A DNA stretch of 32,058 nucleotides from an uncultured Oscillospiraceae bacterium (GCA_944387035.1 CALXDJ010000024.1:1-32058), one strand, 5' to 3'. Counted from the first letter of the stretch, positions 15,040 to 22,819 are shown. Made by a program: numbers and translations. Notes: generated by a model from the sequence alone, not told the origin.

Positions 15040-16197
15040 TTATCCGTTCTCCCTCTTCTTCTGTTCCCGGCGCTTTTTCTGGCTCTCCTGCTGCCAGTCT
15101 TCCAGCAGCACTTTCACATTGCTGCGCACCAGCAGTCCCACCGCGTCCACAAGCGCGTCCCGGGTTTCCTTGTCCAGATCCTTCATGGCACGCACCATGG
15201 CTCCCGCCGACTTGAGCCAGTCCTCCTTCAGGTCCGTCAAGGTAGACGCGCCGGAAGCCGTCAGCACTTGAAAAAGGCCCTCTACAAACCGCTCCCGCTG
15301 CTCCGGTGACAATTCCCGCAGCCACGTCCGCAGCGTCAGGTCCGTCCGCCGGCCCTGGCGGGTGATCTCCCGCAGATGCACAAACCCTGTCCCCAGCACC
15401 TGCCAGGAAAAGCCGTCATGCTGCATGAGTCCCTGCTCCCGGCTGTCCACCACCACATAGTCCTCTCCGTGCTCGAGCAGCATCCCTACCACAGAGCTTT
15501 TGGGAACGATGGTGGTGATCCGGTCCGCCAAACGGCGGTACTGCGGCAGCACCAGGATGTCGTCGTGGAAGCCCGGACCATCATTGGACCACACCGCCTG
15601 AATCCGCTTCTGCACCGCGGCCCGGCAGAACACTCCGGACCACACCGCCAGATTTCCGCCCTTGGAGTGGCCGCCCAGCCGCAGCTTCCTGCGGGGATAT
15701 TGCCGCGCCACGGTCTCCAAATACTCCACCGCCAGCTTCTGGGCCGGAATTTCGGAGACATAGGACATGTGGAAATCCTCCTTCCACCCGGCCAGAGTAT
15801 CGTCGGTGCCCCGGAAGGAACAGTATACAGCCCCATCCCCGGTCTCCACAGCCACAGCCGCGAATTGCTGGGCATTGTCCGCATCCAGACGGTCTACAAA
15901 GCAGCCAAGGCGCATGCTCCGGAACCGGGGCAGCTGCGCCATCTTGCGCAGCATATCCGGAATCTCATCGGGTACCAGGACTCCCATATCAATCCTTTCC
16001 CCTGCCGGAAACTGCTCCAGATACCGTTTGGCCGCCTCCTCCAGTACGACAGCCGGGCCCTCGCCAGGTCCCGGCACAATCCCATTGAAATCCACAAAGG
16101 ACAGCTCCGCCAAAATCAAATTGTCCACTTCATTGAAAGGAGACTGCTTGAGCGTCAGATCCCCCCGCCAGTCCAGATAATCCAGTAAATTTGCCAT
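15040..16197 (-). CDS. Mbeg1-like (DUF2974) alpha/beta-hydrolase family protein
   Basis: 385-aa protein of the DUF2974 family. The typical start NLLDYLDWRGDLTLKQSPFNEVDNLILAELSFVDF was recognised in pieces. YCSFRGTDD (about 125-133) resembles the lipase class 3 FRGT motif, and GGHSKGGNLA (175-184) supplies the nucleophile elbow with Ser178. No signal peptide is visible, so it is probably cytoplasmic. The C-terminal about 60 residues are charged and helical. A lipase or esterase activity is inferred from the fold; no substrate is known. ATG at 16197 follows AGGAGGA. Monocistronic, divergent from the SSB-like gene. Confidence 0.88.
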   Translation of the reverse strand: MANLLDYLDWRGDLTLKQSPFNEVDNLILAELSFVDFNGIVPGPGEGPAVVLEEAAKRYLEQFPAGERIDMGVLVPDEIPDMLRKMAQLPRFRSMRLGCFVDRLDADNAQQFAAVAVETGDGAVYCSFRGTDDTLAGWKEDFHMSYVSEIPAQKLAVEYLETVARQYPRRKLRLGGHSKGGNLAVWSGVFCRAAVQKRIQAVWSNDGPGFHDDILVLPQYRRLADRITTIVPKSSVVGMLLEHGEDYVVVDSREQGLMQHDGFSWQVLGTGFVHLREITRQGRRTDLTLRTWLRELSPEQRERFVEGLFQVLTASGASTLTDLKEDWLKSAGAMVRAMKDLDKETRDALVDAVGLLVRSNVKVLLEDWQQESQKKRREQKKRENG

Positions 16198-16272
16198 GGC
16201 CTTCCTCCTGCCCCGCCAGACTTTCTCCGCCCGGCGGACTCTTCTTTTCCCTGCGTATCTTATTCCATGTCC

Positions 16273-16301
16273 ATTATAAAATACATCCCCCAGGGTTACA
16301 A
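16273..16301 (-). promoter_or_regulatory. Promoter of the Mbeg1-like gene
   Basis: Minus-strand TTGTAA (16296-16301), 17 bp, TATAAT (16273-16278), about 75 bp before the start codon. Confidence 0.7.
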
Positions 16302-16361
16302 GTGGTCTATCCCCGCCGGACACCTCATAGGATGGGACATCACAACCGAGAGGTGGACGAC

Positions 16362-16973
16362 ATGACAACTCAGATCCGCAACGAAGTCCTGCTGGAAGGA
16401 ATTCCCTCTTCCCAGCCGGAATGGTCTCACGAAAATCACGGCACCCAATTCTACCGCTTTTTCTTACAGGTTCCCCGCCTCTCCGGCACGCCGGACACCT
16501 TGCCGGTACTGCTGCCGGAAGCCCTGCTCCCTCAGGTTCAAAATCAGGCGCTGCGGGTTCAGGGCCAGCTGCGCTCGTTCAATAACCGCAGCGGCGTGGG
16601 CAGCCGCCTGGTACTGACCGTTTACGCGCAAACGCTTACTCCCGGGACCGGAGAGCTCTGCAACCACATTGCTCTCTCCGGGTCCTTGTGCAAAGCGCCT
16701 ATTTTTCGCCGCACCCCGTTGGGTCGAAGCATCTGCGATGTGATGCTGGCCGTTCCCCGCCGCTATGGCCGGGCGGATTATCTGCCCGTCATCGCCTGGG
16801 GCCAGCTGGCCGCACAGGTCAGCCGTCTGCGGGTGGGAGATCCGCTGTCCCTGGAAGGCCGGATTCAAAGTCGGATCTATCAAAAGGTCACCGATACCGG
16901 CACCCAGGAACGCACTGCCTATGAGGTGTCCATTATGCGCCTGGCAGCCTGCTCCGACGCTGCCGGGGCCTGA
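16362..16973 (+). CDS. Single-stranded DNA-binding protein-like, two OB folds
   Basis: 203-aa protein. The C-terminal half (about 100-200: LSGSLCKAPIFRRTPLGRS, CDVMLAVPRRYGRADYLPVIAWGQ, GDPLSLEGRIQSR) reads as a complete SSB OB fold. The first half (about 5-95) looks like a second, diverged OB fold (VLLEGIP, FYRFFLQVPR, LRVQGQLRS). The acidic C-terminal tip by which housekeeping SSB recruits partners is missing; the end is AACSDAAGA. It is likely an accessory SSB paralogue rather than the replicative SSB. GAGGTG precedes ATG at 16362; the upstream extension overlaps the divergent gene. Confidence 0.8.
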   Translation: MTTQIRNEVLLEGIPSSQPEWSHENHGTQFYRFFLQVPRLSGTPDTLPVLLPEALLPQVQNQALRVQGQLRSFNNRSGVGSRLVLTVYAQTLTPGTGELCNHIALSGSLCKAPIFRRTPLGRSICDVMLAVPRRYGRADYLPVIAWGQLAAQVSRLRVGDPLSLEGRIQSRIYQKVTDTGTQERTAYEVSIMRLAACSDAAGA

Positions 16974-17034
16974 GGCAGCTCACCTTCTTGGTACATAGTC
17001 CCCGGTCGGATATGGCCCCTGTCTCCAACAGCAC

Positions 17035-17068
17035 AGCGCGCGGACGTCCAAATGGACGTCCGCGCGCT
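17035..17068. terminator. Long GC-rich palindrome between convergent genes
   Basis: Sixteen-bp perfect arms (17035-17050 and 17053-17068; core CGGACGTCCA / TGGACGTCCG) separated by AA, between the SSB-like and Nudix genes. No T-tract follows on either strand, so termination is inferred from position only; it may be a transcription barrier or protein site. Confidence 0.5.
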
Positions 17069-17090
17069 GCGTTGTCTCTGTGCGGGAAGA

Positions 17091-17606
17091 TTATCCGGGA
17101 AAGCCAAAGGTCTCCCGGGTGTCAAAGAGATAGTGCAAAAAGCTCTTGGGATACGGAATGAAAGCGCCGCTCTCGGCCAGGGCGAGCACTTCCTCCCGGG
17201 TGGCCCAGCGGACCGCCTGCACCTCTTCTTTTTGCAGCGTCAGCTCCTCCAGGTCCAGATCCCGCACCGCAATGTAAAAATCATCAAAGCCGGCGGGGAA
17301 ATTCACCGTCACAAAGGGACGGCTTCCCGCAAGGTCCAGGGGATATCCCAGCTCCTCCCGGAATTCCCGCTCCGCCGCCTGACGGCTGGTCTCCCCGGCG
17401 TCCACACCGCCGCCGATGGACACATCCCAGCGCCCCGGCCAGAGAATCTTCTCCGGTGTCCGCTGTTGGATCAGCAAACGGCCCTGATGGTCGAACACGC
17501 ACACGTGAACCACCACCCGGTACTCCCCGGGTCCCTTTTTCCCATAACGCTCCGCCGTGCGGCCCAGGGGCACGCGGTTTTCATCGTACAGATCTACCAG
17601 TTCCAT
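17091..17606 (-). CDS. Nudix hydrolase
   Basis: 171-aa Nudix protein. The box spans residues 66-88 and fits GX5EX7REUXEEXGU: Gly66, Glu72, Arg80-Glu81, Glu84-Glu85, Gly87. The start (MELVDLYDENRVPLGRTAER) and the RVVVHVCVFDHQGRLLIQQR strand resemble the isopentenyl-diphosphate-isomerase-like/YfcD subgroup, but the isomerase-specific Cys/Glu pattern is not evident, so hydrolysis of an unidentified nucleoside diphosphate derivative is the safer reading. GAGGAGG precedes the ATG. It begins 9 nt after the stop of the small DUF6472-like gene, as a two-gene operon. Confidence 0.92.
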   Translation of the reverse strand: MELVDLYDENRVPLGRTAERYGKKGPGEYRVVVHVCVFDHQGRLLIQQRTPEKILWPGRWDVSIGGGVDAGETSRQAAEREFREELGYPLDLAGSRPFVTVNFPAGFDDFYIAVRDLDLEELTLQKEEVQAVRWATREEVLALAESGAFIPYPKSFLHYLFDTRETFGFPG

Positions 17607-17615
17607 GGTTCCTCC

Positions 17616-17789
17616 TCACTGACGGCGGGCGGTGGCGTAATCGTCTCCCCGCCGGTAAAAGGGACATGCATCGTTGGCAGAACGCAAAAAACGCTCCATT
17701 TCGTCCTCATCCAAATCCATGGTACAATACCATACGTCCATCTCGTCGTCATAATCGTAGTGGACGCACTCTTCACAGTTGGAAGCCAT
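17616..17789 (-). CDS. Small Cys-containing protein, DUF6472-like
   Basis: 57-aa acidic protein. NCEECVHYDYDDE, WYCTMDLDEDEMERFL and DACPFYRRGDDY give four conserved-looking Cys (5, 8, 22, 42), the pattern I associate with the DUF6472 family of Clostridia; a small zinc or Fe-S site is plausible. Function unknown. GAGGTGA lies just before the ATG at 17787-17789. It has its own promoter and sits 9 nt upstream of the Nudix gene. Confidence 0.8.
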   Translation of the reverse strand: MASNCEECVHYDYDDEMDVWYCTMDLDEDEMERFLRSANDACPFYRRGDDYATARRQ

Positions 17790-17807
17790 GCCATCACCTC
17801 ACAAGGC

Positions 17808-17836
17808 AGTATACCACATCCCCGCCGTCCTTCCAA
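17808..17836 (-). promoter_or_regulatory. Promoter of the DUF6472-Nudix operon
   Basis: Minus-strand TTGGAA (17831-17836), 17 bp, TATACT (17808-17813), about 20 bp before the start codon. Confidence 0.6.
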
Positions 17837-17903
17837 GTCCCCTTCTGCCGCCGCGCAGGAGCAGAAATTTTTCCCTCTTTTCCCCTTTTTGCGGCAAAGT
17901 TTC

Positions 17904-17932
17904 TTGACGCAAGGGCAAAGTCCTCGTACAAT
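17904..17932 (+). promoter_or_regulatory. Promoter of the lysA-like gene
   Basis: TTGACG (17904-17909), 17 bp, TACAAT (17927-17932). The leader is about 50 nt, too short for a lysine riboswitch. Confidence 0.75.
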
Positions 17933-17991
17933 AGGACCCAAATGCGGGCGCTTCCCCGGCCCACGCAAGAGGAAGGATTTGAAGTCACCTT

Positions 17992-19248
17992 ATGAAAACA
18001 CCATTTGTCACCCGGGATCAGCTGGAGGCCATTGCCGCCCAGTACCCCACTCCGTTCCATATCTATGATGAAGCAGGCATCCGGGAAAACGCCCGCCGCC
18101 TGCGCCAGGCGTTCTCCTGGAATCCCGGCTACCGGGAGTATTTCGCCGTGAAAGCCACACCCACCCCGGCCATTTTGAAGATTCTCAAGGAGGAGGGCTG
18201 CGGCTGCGACTGCTCCTCCCTGGCGGAACTGACCATGGCCCAGCGCTGCGGCGTCACCGGCGAGAATATCATGTTCTCCTCCAACAACACGCCCGCTGAG
18301 GAATTTCAGATGGCCCACCAGCTGGGCGCCATCATCAATCTGGACGACCTGACCTTGGTGGATTATCTGGCCCAGTCCATCGGCACCGTTCCTGAAACCA
18401 TCTGCTGCCGCTACAATCCCGGCGGCGTGTTCACCCTGGCCCAAACCCGGGAGGGCTTCCAGGTCATGGACAACCCCGGCGACGCCAAATACGGCATGAC
18501 CCGCCCCCAGATCGCCCAGGCCTTCACCCGTCTGGCAGAGCTGGGAGCCAAGCACTTCGGCATCCATGCTTTCCTGGCCTCCAACACCCTGTCCAACGAC
18601 TACTACCCCGCCCTGGCCCGGATTTTGTTCCAGCTGGCGGTGGAGCTTCACGCTGAAACCGGCGTCCACATCAGCTTTATCAACCTCTCCGGCGGCATCG
18701 GCGTGCCCTACCGCCCCGATCAGACCCCCAACGACATCGCCGTCATCGGCGAGGGCGTGCGCCGGGCCTATGAGGAGATCCTGGTCCCCGCCGGAATGGA
18801 CGATGTGGCCCTCTACACCGAGCTGGGCCGGTTCATGCTGGCTCCTTACGGCCATCTGGTCACCCGGGTTACCCACGAAAAGCACATTTACAAGGAGTAT
18901 ATCGGGGTGGATGCCTGCGCCTGCAACCTGATGCGCCCGGCTATGTACGGCGCCTACCATCACATCACGGTCATGGGCAAGGAGAACGCTCCCTGCGACC
19001 ACAAATACGACGTGGTGGGCGGCCTGTGCGAGAACAACGACAAGTTCGCCGTGGACCGGATGCTCCCCAAGATCGATGTCGGCGATCTGCTGGTGATCCA
19101 TGACACCGGCGCCCACGGCCACGCCATGGGCTACAACTACAACGGCAAGCTTCGCTCCGCCGAGCTGCTGCTCAAGACCGACGGCTCCGTGGAGCTGATC
19201 CGCCGGGCGGAGACCCCGGAGGACTACTTCGCCACCGTGGTGTGGTGA
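17992..19248 (+). CDS. lysA: Diaminopimelate decarboxylase-like PLP enzyme
   Basis: 418-aa fold-type III PLP decarboxylase, most likely converting meso-diaminopimelate to lysine. Lys54 (YFAVKATP) would hold PLP, SGGIG (233-237) binds the phosphate, and LCENNDKFA (345-353) supplies the active-site Cys346 and Glu347 of the partner subunit. The usual GxHCHIGSQ stretch is replaced by FGIHAFLASNT, marking a divergent clade found in Clostridia; related substrates cannot be excluded. The start follows GAGGAAGG at about 15 nt, a poor spacing, but the N-terminus fits the family. Monocistronic; ends before a strong terminator. No other lysine genes are adjacent. Confidence 0.82.
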   Translation: MKTPFVTRDQLEAIAAQYPTPFHIYDEAGIRENARRLRQAFSWNPGYREYFAVKATPTPAILKILKEEGCGCDCSSLAELTMAQRCGVTGENIMFSSNNTPAEEFQMAHQLGAIINLDDLTLVDYLAQSIGTVPETICCRYNPGGVFTLAQTREGFQVMDNPGDAKYGMTRPQIAQAFTRLAELGAKHFGIHAFLASNTLSNDYYPALARILFQLAVELHAETGVHISFINLSGGIGVPYRPDQTPNDIAVIGEGVRRAYEEILVPAGMDDVALYTELGRFMLAPYGHLVTRVTHEKHIYKEYIGVDACACNLMRPAMYGAYHHITVMGKENAPCDHKYDVVGGLCENNDKFAVDRMLPKIDVGDLLVIHDTGAHGHAMGYNYNGKLRSAELLLKTDGSVELIRRAETPEDYFATVVW

Positions 19249-19338
19249 ACGCGCTTCCCCCTCCGTGCCCCAAGGCTCCGTCCGGCCCCGCCGGAATGAA
19301 CTGCCTCCATGGCGTTTGAGGCACTTGCGAAAAAGGAA

Positions 19339-19380
19339 AATACCGTGCGGCTGGCCTGTGCCAGCCGCACGGTATTTTTT
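19339..19380. terminator. Bidirectional terminator after lysA-like gene
   Basis: Perfect 16-bp stem (19339-19354 with 19361-19376; TACCGTGCGG / CCGCACGGTA core), 6-nt loop, followed by TTTT on plus and TTTTCC on minus. It lies between convergent genes. Confidence 0.9.
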
Positions 19381-19438
19381 AGCGGCAGACCGCTGTCAGG
19401 TCCGCCCCGGTGTTCCTTTTGAAGCAGCGGAACAAACG

Positions 19439-19804
19439 TCACCGGGTGGGAATGATCTCGATCCAGTAGCCGTCGGGGTCCGTGATGAAGTAGATCCCCA
19501 TCTCCGGATTCTCAAAGCAGATGCACCCCATCTCGGCGTGCCGCTGGTGGGCCGCCTCATAGTCGTCCGCCCGCAGAGCCAGATGGAACTCGCACTCTCC
19601 CAGATCGTACTTCTGGGGATGATCCCGCAGCCAGGTCAGCTCCAGGCGGAAATCCGTCTTGCCGTCGCCCAGATAGACAATGGTAAACCGGCCGTCGGGC
19701 GCATCCTTCCGGCCCACCGGCTCCAGATCCAGGGCATCCTTGTAGAATTTCAGGGACTTGTCCAGATCCGCCACATTGAAGTTAAAATGATTGAATGTCA
19801 GCAT
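19439..19804 (-). CDS. gloA: Glyoxalase I-like (VOC) metalloprotein
   Basis: 121-aa vicinal-oxygen-chelate protein resembling lactoylglutathione lyase. All four expected metal ligands are present: His6 (FNHFNF), Glu55 (FRLELTW), His74 (EFHLALR) and Glu116 (WIEIIP). YFITDPDGYWIEI is the typical closing motif. Clostridia lack glutathione as a rule, so the natural thiol or even the reaction is uncertain; methylglyoxal detoxification is the family role. ATG at 19804 follows GAGGTGAG. Divergent from feoAB. Confidence 0.85.
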   Translation of the reverse strand: MLTFNHFNFNVADLDKSLKFYKDALDLEPVGRKDAPDGRFTIVYLGDGKTDFRLELTWLRDHPQKYDLGECEFHLALRADDYEAAHQRHAEMGCICFENPEMGIYFITDPDGYWIEIIPTR

Positions 19805-19823
19805 TGTACTCACCTCACTGCCG

Positions 19824-19852
19824 AGTATAACACGGCGTTTCGGCCCCGGCAA
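19824..19852 (-). promoter_or_regulatory. Promoter of the glyoxalase-like gene
   Basis: Minus-strand TTGCCG (19847-19852), 17 bp, TATACT (19824-19829). Confidence 0.6.
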
Positions 19853-19885
19853 GGTGCTTTTGCCGCCGGTATCCCCCATCTTTTG

Positions 19886-19906
19886 CTGACATTCACAATT
19901 TGTCAG
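19886..19906. repeat. Inverted repeat upstream of the feo promoter
   Basis: CTGACA (19886-19891), 9 bp, TGTCAG (19901-19906), 35 bp before the -35 of feoA. It may be an upstream operator; no known consensus is matched. Confidence 0.35.
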
Positions 19907-19940
19907 AAAAAGTCTGTACACTTTTTTGGCTCTTTTCCAT

Positions 19941-19969
19941 TTGACGATAGCGTGCGACCATGGTACACT
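19941..19969 (+). promoter_or_regulatory. Promoter of feoAB
   Basis: TTGACG (19941-19946), 17 bp, TACACT (19964-19969), about 40 bp before the feoA start codon. Confidence 0.75.
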
Positions 19970-19977
19970 TTGAAAAA

Positions 19978-19991
19978 TTAGAATATGCTAA
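19978..19991. promoter_or_regulatory. Candidate metal-regulator operator at the feoA start site
   Basis: TTAGAATATGCTAA: perfect TTAG/CTAA arms around a 6-bp AT-rich core that is itself nearly symmetric (12 of 14 positions). It covers the expected transcription start. TTAG...CTAA arms recall DtxR/IdeR-family operators; assignment is inferred. Confidence 0.5.
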
Positions 19992-20011
19992 CTTTTGAAG
20001 GAGGAATTCCG

Positions 20012-20242
20012 ATGACATTGGACAAACTTCCGCTGGGCCAGGACGCCGTCATTACCGCTGTGGGCGGAGAAGGCGCACTGCGCTGCCGGCTATTGGATAT
20101 GGGCCTGATTCCCAAAACCACCGTACGGGTGGAAAAAGTAGCCCCCCTGGGCGACCCCATCGAGCTGCGGGTCCGCGGCTATGCGCTCTCCCTGCGCAAG
20201 GAGGACGCCCGGAACATCGAGGTGGAGGTGCGGGCAAAATGA
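20012..20242 (+). CDS. feoA: Ferrous iron transport protein A
   Basis: 76-aa SH3-like FeoA. MTLDKLPLGQDAVITAVGGEG, RLLDMGLIPKTTVRVEK and PLGDPIELRVRGYALSLRKEDA are the family pattern. FeoA assists the GTPase-coupled Fe2+ transporter FeoB, probably at the inner face of the membrane. GAAGGAGG precedes ATG at 20012. Its stop overlaps the feoB start (ATGA). Confidence 0.95.
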   Translation: MTLDKLPLGQDAVITAVGGEGALRCRLLDMGLIPKTTVRVEKVAPLGDPIELRVRGYALSLRKEDARNIEVEVRAK

Positions 20243-22245
20243 TCTTCGCTCTGGCCGGCAACCAAAACTGCGGCAAAACCACCTTATTCAATCAGCTCAC
20301 CGGCTCCAACCAGCACGTAGGCAACTTTCCCGGCGTCACCGTGGATCAGAAATCCGGTGCCGTCCGGGGCCAGAAGGACTGCTCCGTGGTGGACCTGCCG
20401 GGCATTTACTCCATCCGCCCCTATACCCCGGAGGAGATTGTCACCCGGGACTTCATTTTGAACCAGAAGCCCGACGGTATTATCAACATCGTCGACGCCA
20501 CCAACATCGAGCGCAACCTCTATCTGACCTTGCAGCTCATGGAGATGCGCATCCCCATGGTGCTGGCCCTGAACATGATGGACGAGGTCACCAGCGGCGG
20601 CGGCACCATTGATGTCAAGGGCATGTCCAAGGCTCTGGGTATCCCGGTAGTGCCCATCTCTGCGGTAAAGAACCAAGGCGTGGACGAGCTCATCCGCATC
20701 GCCGTGGCCACCGCCAAATCCCGGACCTATCCGGCGGTGTACGACTTTTGTACCCCCGGCCCTGTTCACCGGTGCATTCACGCCGTGGTCCACCAGATCG
20801 AAGATCACGCCGAGGCCTCCGGCATCCCGGTTCGCTTTGCCGCCACCAAACTCATTGAAAACGATCCCGACATCCGGGAACGGCTGGAGCTGGATCAAAA
20901 CGAGCTGGAGCTCATCGAGCACAGCGTTCAGGAGATGGAGACCGACTGCGGTATGGACCGCAACGCCGCCCTGGCGGACATGCGCTATAACTTCATCGAA
21001 TCCGTGTGCCGGACCACGGTGGTCAAGTGCCACCAGTCCCGGGAGCGGATGCGCAGCGAGGCCATTGACCGGGTGGTTACCAACCGCTACCTGGCCCTGC
21101 CCATCTTCTTCGGCATCATGGTGGCCATTTTCTTCTTGACCTTCAACGTCATCGGCGACTTCCTGTCCAACCTGCTGGCCGCCGGAATCGACGTCCTCAC
21201 CGCCGCCGTGGACAGTGCCCTGACCGCCTACGGCCTCAACCCCGTGGTCCACAGCCTGGTCATTGACGGCATCTTCGCCGGCGTGGGCAGCGTACTGAGT
21301 TTCCTGCCCATCATCGTGGTGCTCTTCTTCTTTCTCTCCATTTTGGAGGACACCGGCTACATGGCCCGCGTGGCCTTCGTCATGGACCAGCTGCTGCGCA
21401 AAATCGGCCTGTCCGGCCGGAGCATCGTCCCCATGCTCATCGGCTTCGGCTGCTCCGTTCCCGCCATCATGTCCACCCGGACCCTGGCCTCGGAGCGGGA
21501 CCGGCGGATGACGATCCTGCTCACACCCTTTATGAGCTGCTCGGCCAAGATCCCCATCTACACCGTCTTTGCCCGGGCGTTCTTCCCCCACCATGCCGCT
21601 CTGGTGATGATCTGCCTGTACCTCACCGGCATCCTGGTGGGCATTGTGGCCGCCAAGGTTCTGGGGGCTACCGCCTTCCGGGGCAATCCCGTCCCCTTCG
21701 TCATGGAACTGCCCAACTACCGCTTCCCCTCCGCCAAGAGCGTGGGACAGCTGTGCTGGGATAAGGCCAAGGACTTCCTGACCCGGGCCTTTACCATCAT
21801 CTTTGTGGCCACCATCATCGTCTGGTTCCTCCAGACCTTTGATACCCGGCTCAACCTGGTCAGCGACAGTGCCGACAGCCTCCTGGCCAGTGTGGGCGCC
21901 GTACTGGCACCTCTGTTCGCTCCGCTGGGCTTCGGCGACTGGCGGGTATCCACAGCCCTGATTACCGGCTTTATCGCCAAGGAGTCCGTGATCTCCACCC
22001 TGGGCATTCTCACCGGCGCAGGCGCCGACGTCTCCGCTGCCGCCCTGGCGTCCCTCTTCACCCCTGTTACAGCCGCCAGCTTCCTGGCCTTTACCCTGCT
22101 CTACACTCCCTGTGTGGCCGCCATCTCCGCTGTCAAGCGGGAGCTGCGCTCGGGCTGGAAGGCGATCGGCGTGTCTGTAAGCCAATGCCTGATCGCCTGG
22201 GTGGTGGCCTTCCTGGTTTACCACGCGGCGATGCTGGTGGGATAA
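20239..22245 (+). CDS. feoB: Ferrous iron transport protein B
   Basis: 668-aa Fe2+ transporter. The N-terminal G domain shows GNQNCGKTTLFN (7-18), NFPGVTVD switch I, DLPGIYS (G3) and NMMD (G4). A helical GDI-like segment (about 170-270) follows, then the membrane part with the two Gate motifs: GFGCSVPAIMSTRTL and FMSCSAKIPIYTVF. About ten membrane helices can be read, ending LIAWVVAFLVYHAAMLVG. Length is at the short end of the family, with no extended cytoplasmic tail; that role may fall to the Cys-rich protein encoded next. Confidence 0.97.
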   Translation: MIFALAGNQNCGKTTLFNQLTGSNQHVGNFPGVTVDQKSGAVRGQKDCSVVDLPGIYSIRPYTPEEIVTRDFILNQKPDGIINIVDATNIERNLYLTLQLMEMRIPMVLALNMMDEVTSGGGTIDVKGMSKALGIPVVPISAVKNQGVDELIRIAVATAKSRTYPAVYDFCTPGPVHRCIHAVVHQIEDHAEASGIPVRFAATKLIENDPDIRERLELDQNELELIEHSVQEMETDCGMDRNAALADMRYNFIESVCRTTVVKCHQSRERMRSEAIDRVVTNRYLALPIFFGIMVAIFFLTFNVIGDFLSNLLAAGIDVLTAAVDSALTAYGLNPVVHSLVIDGIFAGVGSVLSFLPIIVVLFFFLSILEDTGYMARVAFVMDQLLRKIGLSGRSIVPMLIGFGCSVPAIMSTRTLASERDRRMTILLTPFMSCSAKIPIYTVFARAFFPHHAALVMICLYLTGILVGIVAAKVLGATAFRGNPVPFVMELPNYRFPSAKSVGQLCWDKAKDFLTRAFTIIFVATIIVWFLQTFDTRLNLVSDSADSLLASVGAVLAPLFAPLGFGDWRVSTALITGFIAKESVISTLGILTGAGADVSAAALASLFTPVTAASFLAFTLLYTPCVAAISAVKRELRSGWKAIGVSVSQCLIAWVVAFLVYHAAMLVG

Positions 22246-22256
22246 GGAGGCTGCCG

Positions 22257-22397
22257 ATGCTGGAGTTCTTGATTCTGGCGGGCGTGGGGGTGTGGCTGAT
22301 CCTGGCCCTGCGGTCCTGTTTCCGGGGCGGCGGCTGCTCCGGAGGCTGCGGCGGCAGCTGCGCAAACTGTTCTCACCGCTGCAGTCATAACCACTGA
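22257..22397 (+). CDS. FeoB-associated Cys-rich membrane protein
   Basis: 46-aa protein with one N-terminal membrane helix (LEFLILAGVGVWLILAL) and a Cys/Gly/His-rich tail (CSGGCGGSCANCSHRCSHNH), the layout of the FeoB-associated Cys-rich family. The tail may bind or relay iron; this is inferred. AAGGAGG overlaps the end of feoB and the gene starts 11 nt after its stop. Third gene of the feo operon. No U-rich terminator follows. Confidence 0.9.
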   Translation: MLEFLILAGVGVWLILALRSCFRGGGCSGGCGGSCANCSHRCSHNH

Positions 22398-22464
22398 CCA
22401 GCCGATTCCGTGTTTTTGCCCATTTTGGACAAAATCCGCTGGGCACTTCCCGTCAAAACGCCCA

Positions 22465-22493
22465 TTGACTTTGACACTTTGGTCCGCTAAAAT
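22465..22493 (+). promoter_or_regulatory. Promoter of the small Cys/His membrane-protein gene
   Basis: TTGACT (22465-22470), 17 bp, TAAAAT (22488-22493). A second TTGACA starts 6 bp later but gives poor spacing. Confidence 0.65.
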
Positions 22494-22531
22494 AATAAGC
22501 AATTCATAGGAAGCAGAAAGGAGCGGTGTAT

Positions 22532-22807
22532 ATGTTCGCCAGCAACATGCATGTTATGTATACGTCTCATGCGTCTGCTCATTGTGCGGACGCCGCTTTC
22601 GCCTGCCCCTGCTGCGCCTCTATGGACGCTTCTTCCAATATTGCCATGATTCTGGACGCCATTTTGATGGCGTCCATTCTCTTTATTTCCCTGATTTGCG
22701 CGGGAAATCTGGTAATTTTGCGCAATGTACTGGTTCTGCTGGTAGTACTGGCAGGCTGCCAGATTTGCCTGTTTGGAAATACGCCCAAGATGCGAACGCG
22801 CGCTTGA
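22532..22807 (+). CDS. Small Cys/His-bearing membrane protein, unrecognised family
   Basis: 91-aa protein I do not recognise. The first 36 residues carry Met6, His7, Met9, His13, His17, Cys18, Cys25, Cys27 and Cys28 (the last three in a CPCC motif), a spread that could bind a soft metal or form disulphides. Two hydrophobic helices follow (about 38-58 and 61-81) with Cys56, Cys76 and Cys79, and a short basic tail (KMRTRA). AAAGGAG lies 8 nt before ATG at 22532. Promoter, ribosome site and terminator together make a complete single-gene unit between the feo and liv operons. A non-coding RNA is the alternative. Confidence 0.62.
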   Translation: MFASNMHVMYTSHASAHCADAAFACPCCASMDASSNIAMILDAILMASILFISLICAGNLVILRNVLVLLVVLAGCQICLFGNTPKMRTRA

Positions 22808-22819
22808 CTGTGATACAGC

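Noticed and set aside
17933..17991. Lysine riboswitch before the lysA-like gene
   Set aside because: The leader is about 50 nt, far shorter than the lysine aptamer.
20284..22446. A 720-codon minus-strand frame opposite feoB
   Set aside because: Complement of a clearly identified transporter; Gly/His/Asp-rich shadow with no domain.
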